Source of the DNA: Listeria floridensis FSL S10-1187 | GTDB lineage: Bacteria; Bacillota; Bacilli; Lactobacillales; Listeriaceae | Reading direction: 5' to 3' | Length of the DNA stretch: 35,535 nt | NCBI RefSeq assembly: GCF_000525875.1 | Contig: NZ_AODF01000034.1 | Location: forward strand, 1-35,535 | Shown: piece by piece, positions 1 through 7,571 of the stretch | Position numbering within the stretch: position 1 is the stretch's first letter | Layout of the letters: each line of letters begins with the position of its first letter | Translations under genes and position numbers: made by a program | Notes under the pieces: generated by a model | The model's input: the letters and a program-made list of their open reading frames with translations, nothing else | The model's database searches: none | Told to the model about the DNA's origin: nothing

Positions 1-865
1 ACGGATTCATCTTCTTGTGGACGGAGAACTTGTGAAAAGTTTAGTCTTTCTTTCTGAGAAAAACCAAATTGTGGAAACGGATCATGTGCATCAAACGGTC
101 AATACCAGCAAACGGATTAATGAGCAAGTGGCCTTTGATGTGCCTGTAGAACCACCGAAGACCTTTAGCTTTGATCAGTTAACCGATCTGATTGTGGATC
201 CTGAAAGCGAGGTAGAGGTCCAAGCGTTTGATGCTGGATTTATCGAACGTGGAAGTTTACCGGTTCCGATTGATCCAAACTATGATACGACCCTTGAATT
301 GGTGAACTTGCGAAATGCAAGTATGCCACTCAATCAATATCGTATTGAAGTGAAGGCGGGGACGGCGATTGATAAGGTGCGGATTGCATACGCCACAGCG
401 CCAGGAGGGTATCCACGTCAATTTGTGCAAGACTTGACAGCAGAAGAAGACGGACGTTATGTGATCTGGATGAAAGATCTGCCTAATTTTGATCAAATGG
501 CCGTCGGACAGACTGTTCAAATCTATGGCGTGAGTAGTTGGAATAAGCATCAAACGATTGAAGAAAGTATCAAGGAAGTAACCTTAACGGATCGTATTTC
601 AAACGAGATCGTACTCACCTCACCTCCTTTTGTGGTGGGCACATCCAGAGTGATTGCAGGAACGAAAGGAGCGGATGTCGTTAAAGTTCGTTTTTGGGTG
701 AATGGAGAAGTGAAAACGCAAGCGCGAGATGTAGGCGTGGATGGCTTTACGCTTCCGAATGCCGGAAACTTCATTCAATCGTTGACTGATGAGGTGGAGC
801 TGGTCGCGGTTAATAGCCAGTTTCAAATTATCAATCGTCTCTCTGTCCAACTGCAAAGTCAGTAA
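1..865 (+). CDS. Ig-like surface protein, C-terminal part (5' end outside window)
   Basis: The frame is open from base 2, so the GTG at 17 is internal and the true start lies upstream of the window. About 288 residues remain. The sequence is beta-rich, with at least two Ig-like segments: one around residues 90-190 (with YRIEVKAG and VRIAYATAPGG) and a last one at about 200-285 (with PPFVVGTSRVIAGTKGADVV and VRFWVNGEVKTQARDVG). The latter looks like the terminal Ig-like domains of Listeria/Bacillus surface proteins. No LPxTG motif or membrane anchor follows, so if it is a surface protein it is held by other domains upstream. A second Ig-repeat gene enters at the right end of the window; the two could be relatives, or parts of one gene if the molecule is circular, but that cannot be seen here. 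The family call is by pattern only. Confidence 0.6.
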   Translation, partial: RIHLLVDGELVKSLVFLSEKNQIVETDHVHQTVNTSKRINEQVAFDVPVEPPKTFSFDQLTDLIVDPESEVEVQAFDAGFIERGSLPVPIDPNYDTTLELVNLRNASMPLNQYRIEVKAGTAIDKVRIAYATAPGGYPRQFVQDLTAEEDGRYVIWMKDLPNFDQMAVGQTVQIYGVSSWNKHQTIEESIKEVTLTDRISNEIVLTSPPFVVGTSRVIAGTKGADVVKVRFWVNGEVKTQARDVGVDGFTLPNAGNFIQSLTDEVELVAVNSQFQIINRLSVQLQSQ

Positions 866-1320
866 ACTAGATAGAAAAGGTTCTTTCAGATAGCAGATGG
901 AATACAAAACCAGATGGAACGGGACCGAAATTTTACCTGGAACTAACTGGATGACCCAGTTAGATACTATATCGTATGCGCAGTGGCAAAACAATACAAT
1001 CATTCTAGATCTACAACCAGAACCCAGGCTAATCTCTCAACCTTTCCCAGTTAATCCGGAACTAGGAGTCGGTGTTTGTAGATGAGGCAGTTTAGTAACT
1101 AAAAGGAAAGTGTCCATTTTTTCGAACAGTAGGAGGCCATTGCAAGAAACGATGCTCAACTTTGTTTCTTTGTAAGAATCTTTGGTTTGCGTTTTTTGGA
1201 TATGGTCTATTACAAATTTATAAAAATAAAGAGATGGATAAAGTGAATCTGATACAATAGTTATTCATTAAATACTATGTAAAAGTATTGTTAAAGGGTA
1301 AGCCAAAACTATGGTCAAAA
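866..1320. other. Intergenic stretch without convincing gene
   Basis: About 450 bases with no supported gene. A hairpin (CTAACTGG, 5-nt loop, CCAGTTAG) sits at 943-963 without a following T-run. An open frame at 897-1085 has no ribosome site and no recognisable composition. Confidence 0.5.
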
Positions 1321-1352
1321 AAAAGCCTGTAGCACAGTTGCTACAGGCTTTT
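1321..1352. terminator. Bidirectional intrinsic terminator
   Basis: A 13-bp perfect stem (AAAAGCCTGTAGC / GCTACAGGCTTTT) with a 6-nt loop, A's before it and T's after it. It can end transcription of the Ig-like gene from the left and of the minus-strand nuclease-like gene from the right. Confidence 0.85.
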
Positions 1353-1467
1353 AAAAAAATTAACTTCCTATATCAATTTCAAATTTCTAAAATATAAATG
1401 CTTTTTCATAGATCTAATATAAAATCTTTTGATTTATTTGTACGGAACTTCAGAATACAATATCCTC

Positions 1468-2961
1468 TCATTTATATTTTCTTTTTAAGACAGTATTATT
1501 TTTTTTAGTTAACGTGTTAAGCATCTTCTCTTGTGGAATATTACTATCTTTATCAGACTCATCTTTTAAAACGGTAAGTACATTGAGAAAATCTTTATCT
1601 TGTAAAGGAATAATTAAATTTTTATTATCCTTATAGTAATCAGAACATCGCTTAAAAAGAGTGGCTTCATCTTCACAGTCTCTGAATATCATAAATCCCA
1701 TTTTCCCACGATTAAGGGAGAAACGTCCATTTAATTGATCAAGTTCTGGATTTGCAATATCTTTTGAATAGTTTTTGCACTCTACAAAAATATAACTTGA
1801 AGAGATGTCCTTTACTGTAGAAAGATTAAAGAAATATCCACTTTCCGCTGCATTATCGAATGTCAAGTCAATACGTTTCCTACCCTCATGAATTTCCTTT
1901 TCTTTAACAGGATTCATCAGATTGGGATAAAAAAGGAACGTCATGGTCGCAATAATATGTTCATGGAACTTATTAGCGTCATTCGTGCCTTTTTTAATTT
2001 TCCCAAATCCATCTATTAGGCTATCTATAATCTGTAAATAGAAATCATCAGTATAATCTTCGAGAATTTCTTCATTTGTTAAAGGCCTAATTTTATTTTT
2101 TGCATTCGATTTAAAGTCTTCGTAAAATTGAGGGTGCTCTGCGGTAAAGCCCCTTAAAAATCTTTTTTTATATGCTCCATACTTAGAGGACACTTCTTCC
2201 TTACGTACGCTTCGCTTTATACTACCATTTTTCAGCTTGCTTACATTTACTAGACTGGTGTTCATTCGAAGTTCTTCGCTTACAAGAAAATTTAATACAA
2301 AATGCCTAGCATATTTAGAAGAATCATAAACATAACCACGTTTTCTACATACGATTGACTTAGGAATCAATAAGATTGGCTTATCATTCACTACAAGCAT
2401 ATCTTCATGGCTACTAATCCAAGATTTAGAACGTATATCCCAATATTCTCTAGTAGCTATAGATTTCATAAGTTCAATACCATGCAGATCACATTGATCT
2501 TGAGTATATTCAATTAAATGTTTTCTAATTACATTAGTAGTCAAGTCAGAGATTTTGTCATGGGAAATATTATCAACAAATATTTTTATATCATTAACGT
2601 GTGAAATTAAGCCACTGTCCATAGCACCGCTGTCTAGAATATATTGGAATAATTTTGTAGCGTCATCATTTCCAAGACTCTTTCCTTTTGTCCCTGACTT
2701 TGAAAGACCTAAGCAGGTTTCGTGTGGTTCGGAAAACCTAAAATTTTGTCTAGCTTCGTCTATTCGATTATTTTCGAATAGGCTTAGCATATACTGAAAG
2801 AAATTTTCAAGTGTTCTATGGGCTGATATGGACCATCTATCTGATCTTATCGAAAGAAAATAGGGGTCTAAAAATAGAGGCATATCATTTTCAGTATCGA
2901 TATCCACAAAATCCAATTCATTTTGTTTTCGTTTTAAATTATATATCTCACTAATTTTCAT
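1468..2961 (-). CDS. PD-(D/E)xK nuclease-like protein, possible defence or restriction enzyme
   Basis: A 497-residue protein. The ATG at 2961 is preferred over the one at 2973 because GAGGA lies about 6 bases before it (inside the alternative leader). The last third has the layout of a restriction-endonuclease fold: RKRIDLTF (Asp about 365) followed some 25 residues later by IFVECKNYS, where E394-x-K396 forms the (D/E)xK motif; a helical stretch follows. The first 300 residues have no motif I recognise; their start, with DIDTENDMPLFLDPYFL, looks like a conserved recognition or scaffold domain. It stands alone, with no methylase or helicase nearby, which fits a single-gene Mrr-like or anti-phage nuclease better than a classical restriction-modification system. 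AT-rich codon use resembles cargo genes. The nuclease call rests on the motif; the defence role is inference. Confidence 0.6.
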   Translation of the reverse strand: MKISEIYNLKRKQNELDFVDIDTENDMPLFLDPYFLSIRSDRWSISAHRTLENFFQYMLSLFENNRIDEARQNFRFSEPHETCLGLSKSGTKGKSLGNDDATKLFQYILDSGAMDSGLISHVNDIKIFVDNISHDKISDLTTNVIRKHLIEYTQDQCDLHGIELMKSIATREYWDIRSKSWISSHEDMLVVNDKPILLIPKSIVCRKRGYVYDSSKYARHFVLNFLVSEELRMNTSLVNVSKLKNGSIKRSVRKEEVSSKYGAYKKRFLRGFTAEHPQFYEDFKSNAKNKIRPLTNEEILEDYTDDFYLQIIDSLIDGFGKIKKGTNDANKFHEHIIATMTFLFYPNLMNPVKEKEIHEGRKRIDLTFDNAAESGYFFNLSTVKDISSSYIFVECKNYSKDIANPELDQLNGRFSLNRGKMGFMIFRDCEDEATLFKRCSDYYKDNKNLIIPLQDKDFLNVLTVLKDESDKDSNIPQEKMLNTLTKKNNTVLKRKYK

Positions 2962-3118
2962 AAACATCCTCATTTCTCAAATTATTTAGTATATAGTGCG
3001 CTCATAAATTGCTTTTCTGCTTGTTGCGCATCATATTGGAGCACATGGAAATATGTTATTTATCAAAATCAAGCCGTTTTATTACAAACGTATAAAATCT
3101 GACTTTGCTATATTTCCC

Positions 3119-3367
3119 CTATTTTATAGGATTAACATCTGAAGACGGATTTTTTGTTGCCCTTTTCATTGTATAGTAGAGACAATGCATTCGAAGAAAA
3201 AAGTAGAAAACTGGAATCAGTGCTGAAAAAATATATAATATTTCGATTTTATTTGTTTTAGAATCCCAAAATACTAACAAAATAAAAGTTATGAGAAATA
3301 TTAATGTCAGTATCAATGACCAGGGCATACGATTTTTATAAAAACTAGTATTATAAATATTGTGCAA
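3119..3367 (-). CDS. Small two-helix membrane protein, unknown function
   Basis: Up to 82 residues with two hydrophobic segments (about residues 16-35 and 44-60) and a basic tail. The first possible start is a TTG at 3367 overlapping the stop of the upstream gene; an ATG at 3325 (MPWSLILTL) is the alternative. Neither has a good ribosome site, so translational coupling to the upstream gene is likely. It lies downstream of the 3351-3692 gene on the same strand, giving a two-gene unit. I do not recognise the family. Confidence 0.4.
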   Translation of the reverse strand: MHNIYNTSFYKNRMPWSLILTLIFLITFILLVFWDSKTNKIEILYIFSALIPVFYFFLRMHCLYYTMKRATKNPSSDVNPIK

Positions 3368-3692
3368 AGAAGTATAAGGATTTTTCTTCTATTAGAAATT
3401 CTCGAGGTGTTTCTTTTATACTATGGTAATGGTCAGAAAATAGAGGCACTATAATCCATTCTTTTGTTTCTATGATTTGGATAAGAAAAGAATCTTTAGT
3501 AAGCCCTTTTTTGATCCTTCCTCTTATTTGATTTTCATTATTAGCAAATGTTATCTCTAGTTCAATAGATGTGCTACTCAAAAAGTAATTATGTACCCAT
3601 ATAGTTGAGGGAACAGTAGAAAATCCTATCACTAAAGATAAGGCAACTGGAAAAGCGATAGGTTGCTCTGGTTTTTCTTTGTTGAACAACAA
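3351..3692 (-). CDS. Membrane-anchored protein of unknown function, N-terminus uncertain
   Basis: 113 residues from a TTG at 3692. The frame stays open upstream to a stop at 3732 and that part encodes a further hydrophobic run (FFITSSLLILLF), so the real protein may begin with a two-helix hairpin from a non-ATG start, or its 5' end may be damaged. The C-terminal 70 residues are soluble and beta-rich (ELEITFANNENQIRGRIKKG). There is no clear ribosome site. It overlaps the next small membrane gene by 17 bases. Function unknown. Confidence 0.4.
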   Translation of the reverse strand: MLFNKEKPEQPIAFPVALSLVIGFSTVPSTIWVHNYFLSSTSIELEITFANNENQIRGRIKKGLTKDSFLIQIIETKEWIIVPLFSDHYHSIKETPREFLIEEKSLYFFAQYL

Positions 3693-3783
3693 TATTAAAA
3701 GTGAAGAAGTTATAAAAAAAAATAAGTATTGTTAAAAATTATAGATTTAAGTAGACAGGTAACAAATTTGTCCATATCAAACT

Positions 3784-3894
3784 TTAAAGCGGTTTCAACG
3801 GTAGTATTATAAATGAGTCTAACAAAGTATCTAAAAGATAAATACAGATTCCCGCTACTAAAGTAGCAATTACAGAGAAAGCGATAGTTGTCAT
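3784..3894 (-). CDS. Fst-like type I toxin peptide (36 aa)
   Basis: ATG at 3894 is preceded by a strong AAGGAGA ribosome site 8 bases away and by a textbook promoter. The 36-residue product is a single hydrophobic helix (MTTIAFSVIATLVAGICIYL, then LDTLLDSF) and a short tail. The order hydrophobic-I-A-x-L-x-x-G-hydrophobic-x-x-LD matches the Fst family of plasmid-stabilisation toxins (VIAPIFVGLVLEMISRVLD in pAD1 Fst). In that family the toxin mRNA is silenced by a convergent antisense RNA sharing its terminator; I see no clear antisense promoter here. Next to a resolvase and ParA, a post-segregational killing role fits. Alternative: an unrelated small membrane peptide. Confidence 0.6.
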   Translation of the reverse strand: MTTIAFSVIATLVAGICIYLLDTLLDSFIILPLKPL

Positions 3895-3916
3895 GTAATC
3901 ATTCTCCTTTTTATAT

Positions 3917-3945
3917 ATCGTATAAAAATCTGAAAGCAAAGTCAA
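3917..3945 (-). promoter_or_regulatory. Sigma-A promoter of the Fst-like toxin
   Basis: On the minus strand TTGACT (3940-3945), a 17-bp spacer and TACGAT (3917-3922), close to consensus and about 20 bases upstream of the toxin ribosome site. Confidence 0.65.
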
Positions 3946-3971
3946 AAATAAAACAAATTATTTGAGTTAGG

Positions 3972-4008
3972 AAAAAAAGTCCAAAATTTATAAATTCTGG
4001 ACTTTTTT
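3972..4008. terminator. Bidirectional terminator-like hairpin
   Basis: AAAAAAGTCCA and TGGACTTTTTT form an 11-bp stem around an AT-rich inner palindrome (AATTTATAAATT). It separates the toxin promoter from the resolvase region. Confidence 0.7.
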
Positions 4009-4058
4009 AGTGCCAACGAAAGAATGCGGGTTTTCGGAATGGAAAATGCTTGATTTTC

Positions 4059-4109
4059 GTCTAGATTATAGTCTATAATACAAAGTGTAGATTATTAAAT
4101 AATTTAGAC
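4059..4109 (+). promoter_or_regulatory. res-like resolvase binding region
   Basis: Two imperfect dyads lie directly upstream of the resolvase gene: 4059-4081 (GTCTAGATTATA...TATAATAC) and 4085-4109 (GTGTAGATTATT...AATTTAGAC). Related half-sites in inverted order with AT-rich centres are what serine resolvases of the Tn3/Bin type bind to; such sites also serve as operators for the resolvase gene. Assignment is by position and symmetry. Confidence 0.5.
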
Positions 4110-4126
4110 CGTCTGGACGTGAAAAT

Positions 4127-4711
4127 ATGAAATTAGGATATGCAAGAGTTTCAACTGTTGGCCAAGATTTAAAAACACAAGTTGAAAAATTAAAAATGGA
4201 AGGCATTCAAGACGATTATTTGTTCATTGAGAAAAAAACGGGGACGACCACGCGAAATCGGGAAGAGCTAGAAAAAATTATCAAACAATCGAGATCCGGT
4301 GATCATGTGTATGTGACCAAAATTGATCGGCTTGCTCGTTCGATTATCGATTTGAATAATATTATGCAGCGTTTTAAAGAAAAAAGGGTGAGTGTGACGT
4401 TCCTGGACAACAACATGACTTTCGGGGCAGATACGGAAAATGATGCGATGCAGCGCTTGTTGTTTAATGTATTGGGTTCCTTTGCAGAATTCGAACGGGA
4501 TATGATTGTGAACCGAACAGGGGAAGGCCGGATACGCGCAATGCAAGCCGGGAAAAAACTTGGCCGTCGTGGCCAACCAGAAGAGCAAGTGCAGCGAGCG
4601 GTAATTTTGTGGAAGAACAGAAGTGAAAATGGATTGGCTATTTCGGATATTATTAAAATGACAGGAGTGCCCAAATCTACGTTGTATAAAAAAATCCGCG
4701 AGGTAATATAG
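4127..4711 (+). CDS. Serine recombinase, resolvase/invertase family
   Basis: 194 residues, the usual length for a small resolvase. The catalytic domain begins MKLGYARVSTVGQD with the nucleophile Ser9. VYVTKIDRLARS carries the conserved R-L-x-R-S motif near residues 65-72, and GSFAEFERDMIVNRTGEG leads into the E helix. A C-terminal helix-turn-helix is visible at about 160-194 (AISDIIKMTGVPKSTLYKKI). The gene follows its presumed res site with only a weak ribosome site (GGACG), consistent with low expression. A role in resolving plasmid multimers fits the neighbouring ParA genes; an inversion or transposon-resolution role is possible. Confidence 0.9.
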   Translation: MKLGYARVSTVGQDLKTQVEKLKMEGIQDDYLFIEKKTGTTTRNREELEKIIKQSRSGDHVYVTKIDRLARSIIDLNNIMQRFKEKRVSVTFLDNNMTFGADTENDAMQRLLFNVLGSFAEFERDMIVNRTGEGRIRAMQAGKKLGRRGQPEEQVQRAVILWKNRSENGLAISDIIKMTGVPKSTLYKKIREVI

Positions 4712-4836
4712 AAAAATACAAATATCAGTTTAGATTAAGATTATGTATGGCATAAAATCAAGCGTAAGAATGAAGTGACTGTTGGAGAATTGTTTAGTAT
4801 AATTAAGGTTAAATTAGTAGAAAAGAGGTGTATGAT

Positions 4837-5683
4837 GTGAGACCAGATACCGTTTCATTTATAAATATGAAAGGTGGTGTGGGGAAAACTACCATCACAA
4901 TTAATATTGCCTATACTTTAGCAAAAAAATTTAAAAAAAAATGTATTATTAATTGATATGGATCCACAATTTAATGCAACGCAATCACTAATGACAAAAT
5001 TCAAATCATTAGAATTCTATGAAAAGTTAAGAAATGACGGGAAAACGATAAATTATATTTTACAGCCACCAAGAGGTGGTGTTACGGGGGAAATTAAATA
5101 TAATATTGATGACATAATACTAAATTTGTATGAAGATGCAAAATCTTTAGAATCAAATCTTGGGTCACTAGACTTAATTGCAGGTGACTTAGGAATTGTC
5201 ACATTTGAATCCAGTAGACGAGGATCTGAAAAAATTCTTAAAGAATATATAAAGGAAATTGAGGAGAAACATCAAAAAAAATATGATTTTATTTTAATTG
5301 ATACCCCGGCAACTTATTCTATATATTCTCAATCATCATTAATTTCAAGTGACTACTATATTGTACCAATTTCTCCGGATGCATTTTCAGCATTAGGTTT
5401 TTCATTGCTTCAAAAGGTGATGAAAGATGATTTAACTTTGAAAGATTCTCAACCTAACATGCTTGGAATTATTTTTACACTTACTGGTAATAAAGCTGGG
5501 CGTGAGAAAATTAAGGAAGAGTTTGAAGATCAGCCTACCTTTAGTGAGACTCTTAAAGAAAAGGAATGGATACGAACGGGTAGGATGTCTTCATTCATGT
5601 TAGATAAGGATTCAACTCGTGATAATATCACTGATTTGACTGAAGAGTTTTTAAGAAAAATTAATGAGAAGAAGGGGAGTTGA
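4837..5683 (+). CDS. parA: ParA partition ATPase, interrupted by a +1 in an A9 run
   Basis: Start GTG at 4837, 7 bases after AGAGGTG. The first frame gives a deviant Walker A motif (MKGGVGKTT, Lys12 to Thr19) and then hits a stop at 4954. The next frame continues VLLIDMDPQFNATQS, then the Walker B FILIDTPATYS and the C-terminal ParA domain. Shortening the A-run at 4933-4941 from nine to eight joins the frames into one 281-residue protein of normal ParA length. ParA ATPases position plasmid copies on the nucleoid with a centromere-binding partner; the next gene is the candidate partner. The break is probably a homopolymer error rather than a true pseudogene. Confidence 0.85.
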
Positions 5684-5685
5684 AT

Positions 5686-6012
5686 ATGAATAATATGTTC
5701 CCCACATTTGTGAAGAAAAAATACACTATTACTACGCTGGATGAAGGTTTGTTTATAATATCGGGAGTGCTGTCTATTATAATCTTTACAAAAGAATACT
5801 ATGCAAATAATACCGATTTAAAGGAGTTTACTAAAAATATATTATTTCAAGAGTATAAAGATTATCTTTTTAAAAATAGGAATGCTCTATATGCAAGAGT
5901 CTTGAGAGACATCTTAAAGACAAATGATGAAAAACAGTTGATATTAATTAATAGTATTTTAGAATTCATTTATAATAAAAAGGAAAATGATTCAAAAGAT
6001 GTTAAAAAATAA
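5686..6012 (+). CDS. Small helical protein downstream of ParA, possible partition partner
   Basis: 108 residues from the ATG at 5686, chosen because AAGGGGAG lies 6 bases upstream; a TTG at 5680 overlaps the parA stop. The protein is helical, with a hydrophobic patch near residues 20-35 and a Lys-rich C-terminus. It has no ribbon-helix-helix or helix-turn-helix that I can point to. Tight spacing behind parA suggests co-translation and a role as the adaptor or centromere-binding protein, but the sequence itself does not show this. Confidence 0.5.
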   Translation: MNNMFPTFVKKKYTITTLDEGLFIISGVLSIIIFTKEYYANNTDLKEFTKNILFQEYKDYLFKNRNALYARVLRDILKTNDEKQLILINSILEFIYNKKENDSKDVKK

Positions 6013-6091
6013 AAAAACTAAAAAAACGAGCAAAAAAGTGACATCAAATCTTGGAGTAATATAATCAATCCAAAAGAATAGGTGATGTAAT

Positions 6092-6850
6092 TTGTCGACA
6101 TTAGACCAATATTTTGATAATGATTATAATGAATATATAATCTATACCGAAAACAGGACGAGTATTTCAAGTTCAGGTTTTAAAAAGGAAATAAAAGAGC
6201 TTTATGAATTACTGTATATTTTTTCTAGTGTAATTTTTCTATACAAAGATTTAGATATAAATTCTAAAATTTGGAACTTCATTTCTGAAACAAAAAATGA
6301 CTTAATTATTTGTTTTGATTTGCTAAACATGAATTACCATACCGCCAGTAAAAAAATACTACGTTCTTCTATAGAATCTTTTTTGAGATTTTCTTTATGT
6401 GTGGCCAGATATTATGAATATAAAGATAATAAAGCCAATAATATTTTTCGTGCTACTGATTCTTTAAAGCAATTGAAAGCTATGGTTGATACTCATAAAG
6501 TGGGGAAAATGACATTTTTCACCCAAAACTATTTTTCCAATACTGGAATCAGTAAAAATTATCTCAGTTTGATCAATAAATATAGAGATCTATCAGGAAA
6601 TGTTCATGTGAATTCTAACGAGATATTCACTCCTCATAGGTTTTTGTCTAGCTATTCAACCGTAGATATAGATGAGGTTACTAGCAATATTAATGAGCAA
6701 AAAGAGGTTTTAATTAATATATTATTATGTCTTTACTATTTTGATCTTATGCTTAAAAAAGAGTCTTTTTCAAAGTACTTCCTATTAAAGTTAGAGCATA
6801 TTGGCGGTGAAACAGTCAAAGAACGCTTTGATGATTTTAGAAAAATATGA
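6092..6850 (+). CDS. HEPN-like protein (possible abortive-infection RNase)
   Basis: 252 residues from a TTG start 8 bases behind AGGTGA. It is all-helical. The segment around residues 70-105 (IICFDLLNMNYHTASKKILR, then SSIESFLRF) has the look of DUF5677/HEPN-type helices. The segment at 162-174 reads NKYRDLSGNVHVN, in which R165 and H172 are separated by six residues, matching the R-x4-6-H signature of HEPN ribonucleases. Many HEPN proteins act as toxins or abortive-infection effectors, alone or with a nucleotidyltransferase; none is seen here. The gene is followed by a shared bidirectional terminator. Fold assignment is inference from pattern; a non-catalytic HEPN-like protein is possible. 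Confidence 0.5.
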   Translation: MSTLDQYFDNDYNEYIIYTENRTSISSSGFKKEIKELYELLYIFSSVIFLYKDLDINSKIWNFISETKNDLIICFDLLNMNYHTASKKILRSSIESFLRFSLCVARYYEYKDNKANNIFRATDSLKQLKAMVDTHKVGKMTFFTQNYFSNTGISKNYLSLINKYRDLSGNVHVNSNEIFTPHRFLSSYSTVDIDEVTSNINEQKEVLINILLCLYYFDLMLKKESFSKYFLLKLEHIGGETVKERFDDFRKI

Positions 6851-6985
6851 TACTTGTATGTAAGTCTACTTGCGCTTATGTAAGTATAGCTTATAAATCT
6901 ATTGAAAGATTACCTGTTAGGAGATAAAGGCTGAGAGCTTATTCAATGACCATAGGTAATTTAGCAGTCGTATTTACATATTAAT

Positions 6986-7023
6986 AAAAGAGAGCATGCT
7001 GCGGCGAACAGCATGCTCTTTTT
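6986..7023. terminator. Bidirectional intrinsic terminator
   Basis: GAGCATGCTG and CAGCATGCTC form a strong stem flanked by A's on the left and T's on the right. It lies between the convergent HEPN-like and lipoprotein genes. Confidence 0.85.
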
Positions 7024-7027
7024 ATCG

Positions 7028-7499
7028 TTATAAATCACTTAAATTGAGGCCTTTTAAACTTTTAAGATAGGCTTGTCTTTCTTCAGGTGTAGATAGTTTA
7101 GTCTGCGTATTGTTTGATGTTTGTTCACTTGGCAGAGGGGCAGGAGACTCCTTATCGAAGTTTCCCATTTTCTTGGCCAAAGAATTACTGAAGGAATAGT
7201 CAGTTGCTTTTTCAACATTAAGGTCTAAAGTAAAAACAAAGTAATCTTCTTTCTCGTGATTAACAAAACCTTCGATGTCTATTCGTCCTAATGGTGATAT
7301 AGTGACATTATCAAATTGAATATGTTTCACATAATTATTGTAATCTTCAGCATGAATTCGTTCTTCGATTTTAGGTTGCATTTTTTTTTGCGAATTCTTC
7401 TGCTTTTTTTTGATCACTCATTCTCCCATCTCCTTTTACACAAGCTGTTAAAAATACGCATACTAGGGATACGAAACTAATTATAAGTATTTTCCTCAT
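7028..7499 (-). CDS. DUF1433-like lipoprotein, putative TilA-type immunity protein, +1 in a T9 run
   Basis: From ATG 7499 (GGAG ribosome site) the minus strand encodes a signal peptide with the lipobox LTAC (Cys about residue 20), so the product is a membrane-attached lipoprotein. The frame breaks at the nine T's at 7381-7389; with eight T's it continues into a domain with HIQFDNVTISPLGRIDIEGF and VNHEKEDYFVFTLDL, the pattern of DUF1433. Corrected length is about 156 residues. In Staphylococcus aureus, DUF1433 lipoproteins (TilA) protect against the T7SS lipase TslA. Here the gene is divergent from a lipase of just that type, 72 bases away, so immunity is the likely role. A -10 element (TATAAT) sits at 7529-7534 on the minus strand. 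The break is likely a sequencing artefact. Confidence 0.65.
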
Positions 7500-7528
7500 T
7501 GCTTTCTCCATCCTTATTTTGTATGATT

Positions 7529-7534
7529 ATTATA
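7529..7534 (-). promoter_or_regulatory. Probable -10 of the lipoprotein gene
   Basis: Perfect TATAAT on the minus strand, 30 bases before the ATG at 7499. The -35 region is poor (CTGACT about 19 bases upstream). Confidence 0.45.
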
Positions 7535-7571
7535 GCATAGATATATTAGAAAAGTCAGAGGTGAATACAAC

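Noticed and set aside
897..1085. 62-codon open frame after the left-edge gene
   Set aside because: No ribosome site, no recognisable domain, overlaps a hairpin; probably chance.
4958..5683. ParA start at the ATG at 4958
   Set aside because: This would lack the Walker A motif, which is encoded just upstream in the adjacent frame; the A9 run explains the break.
7028..7417. Lipoprotein domain starting at an internal non-ATG codon near 7417
   Set aside because: A signal peptide with lipobox lies in the adjacent frame upstream; the T9 run explains the break better.
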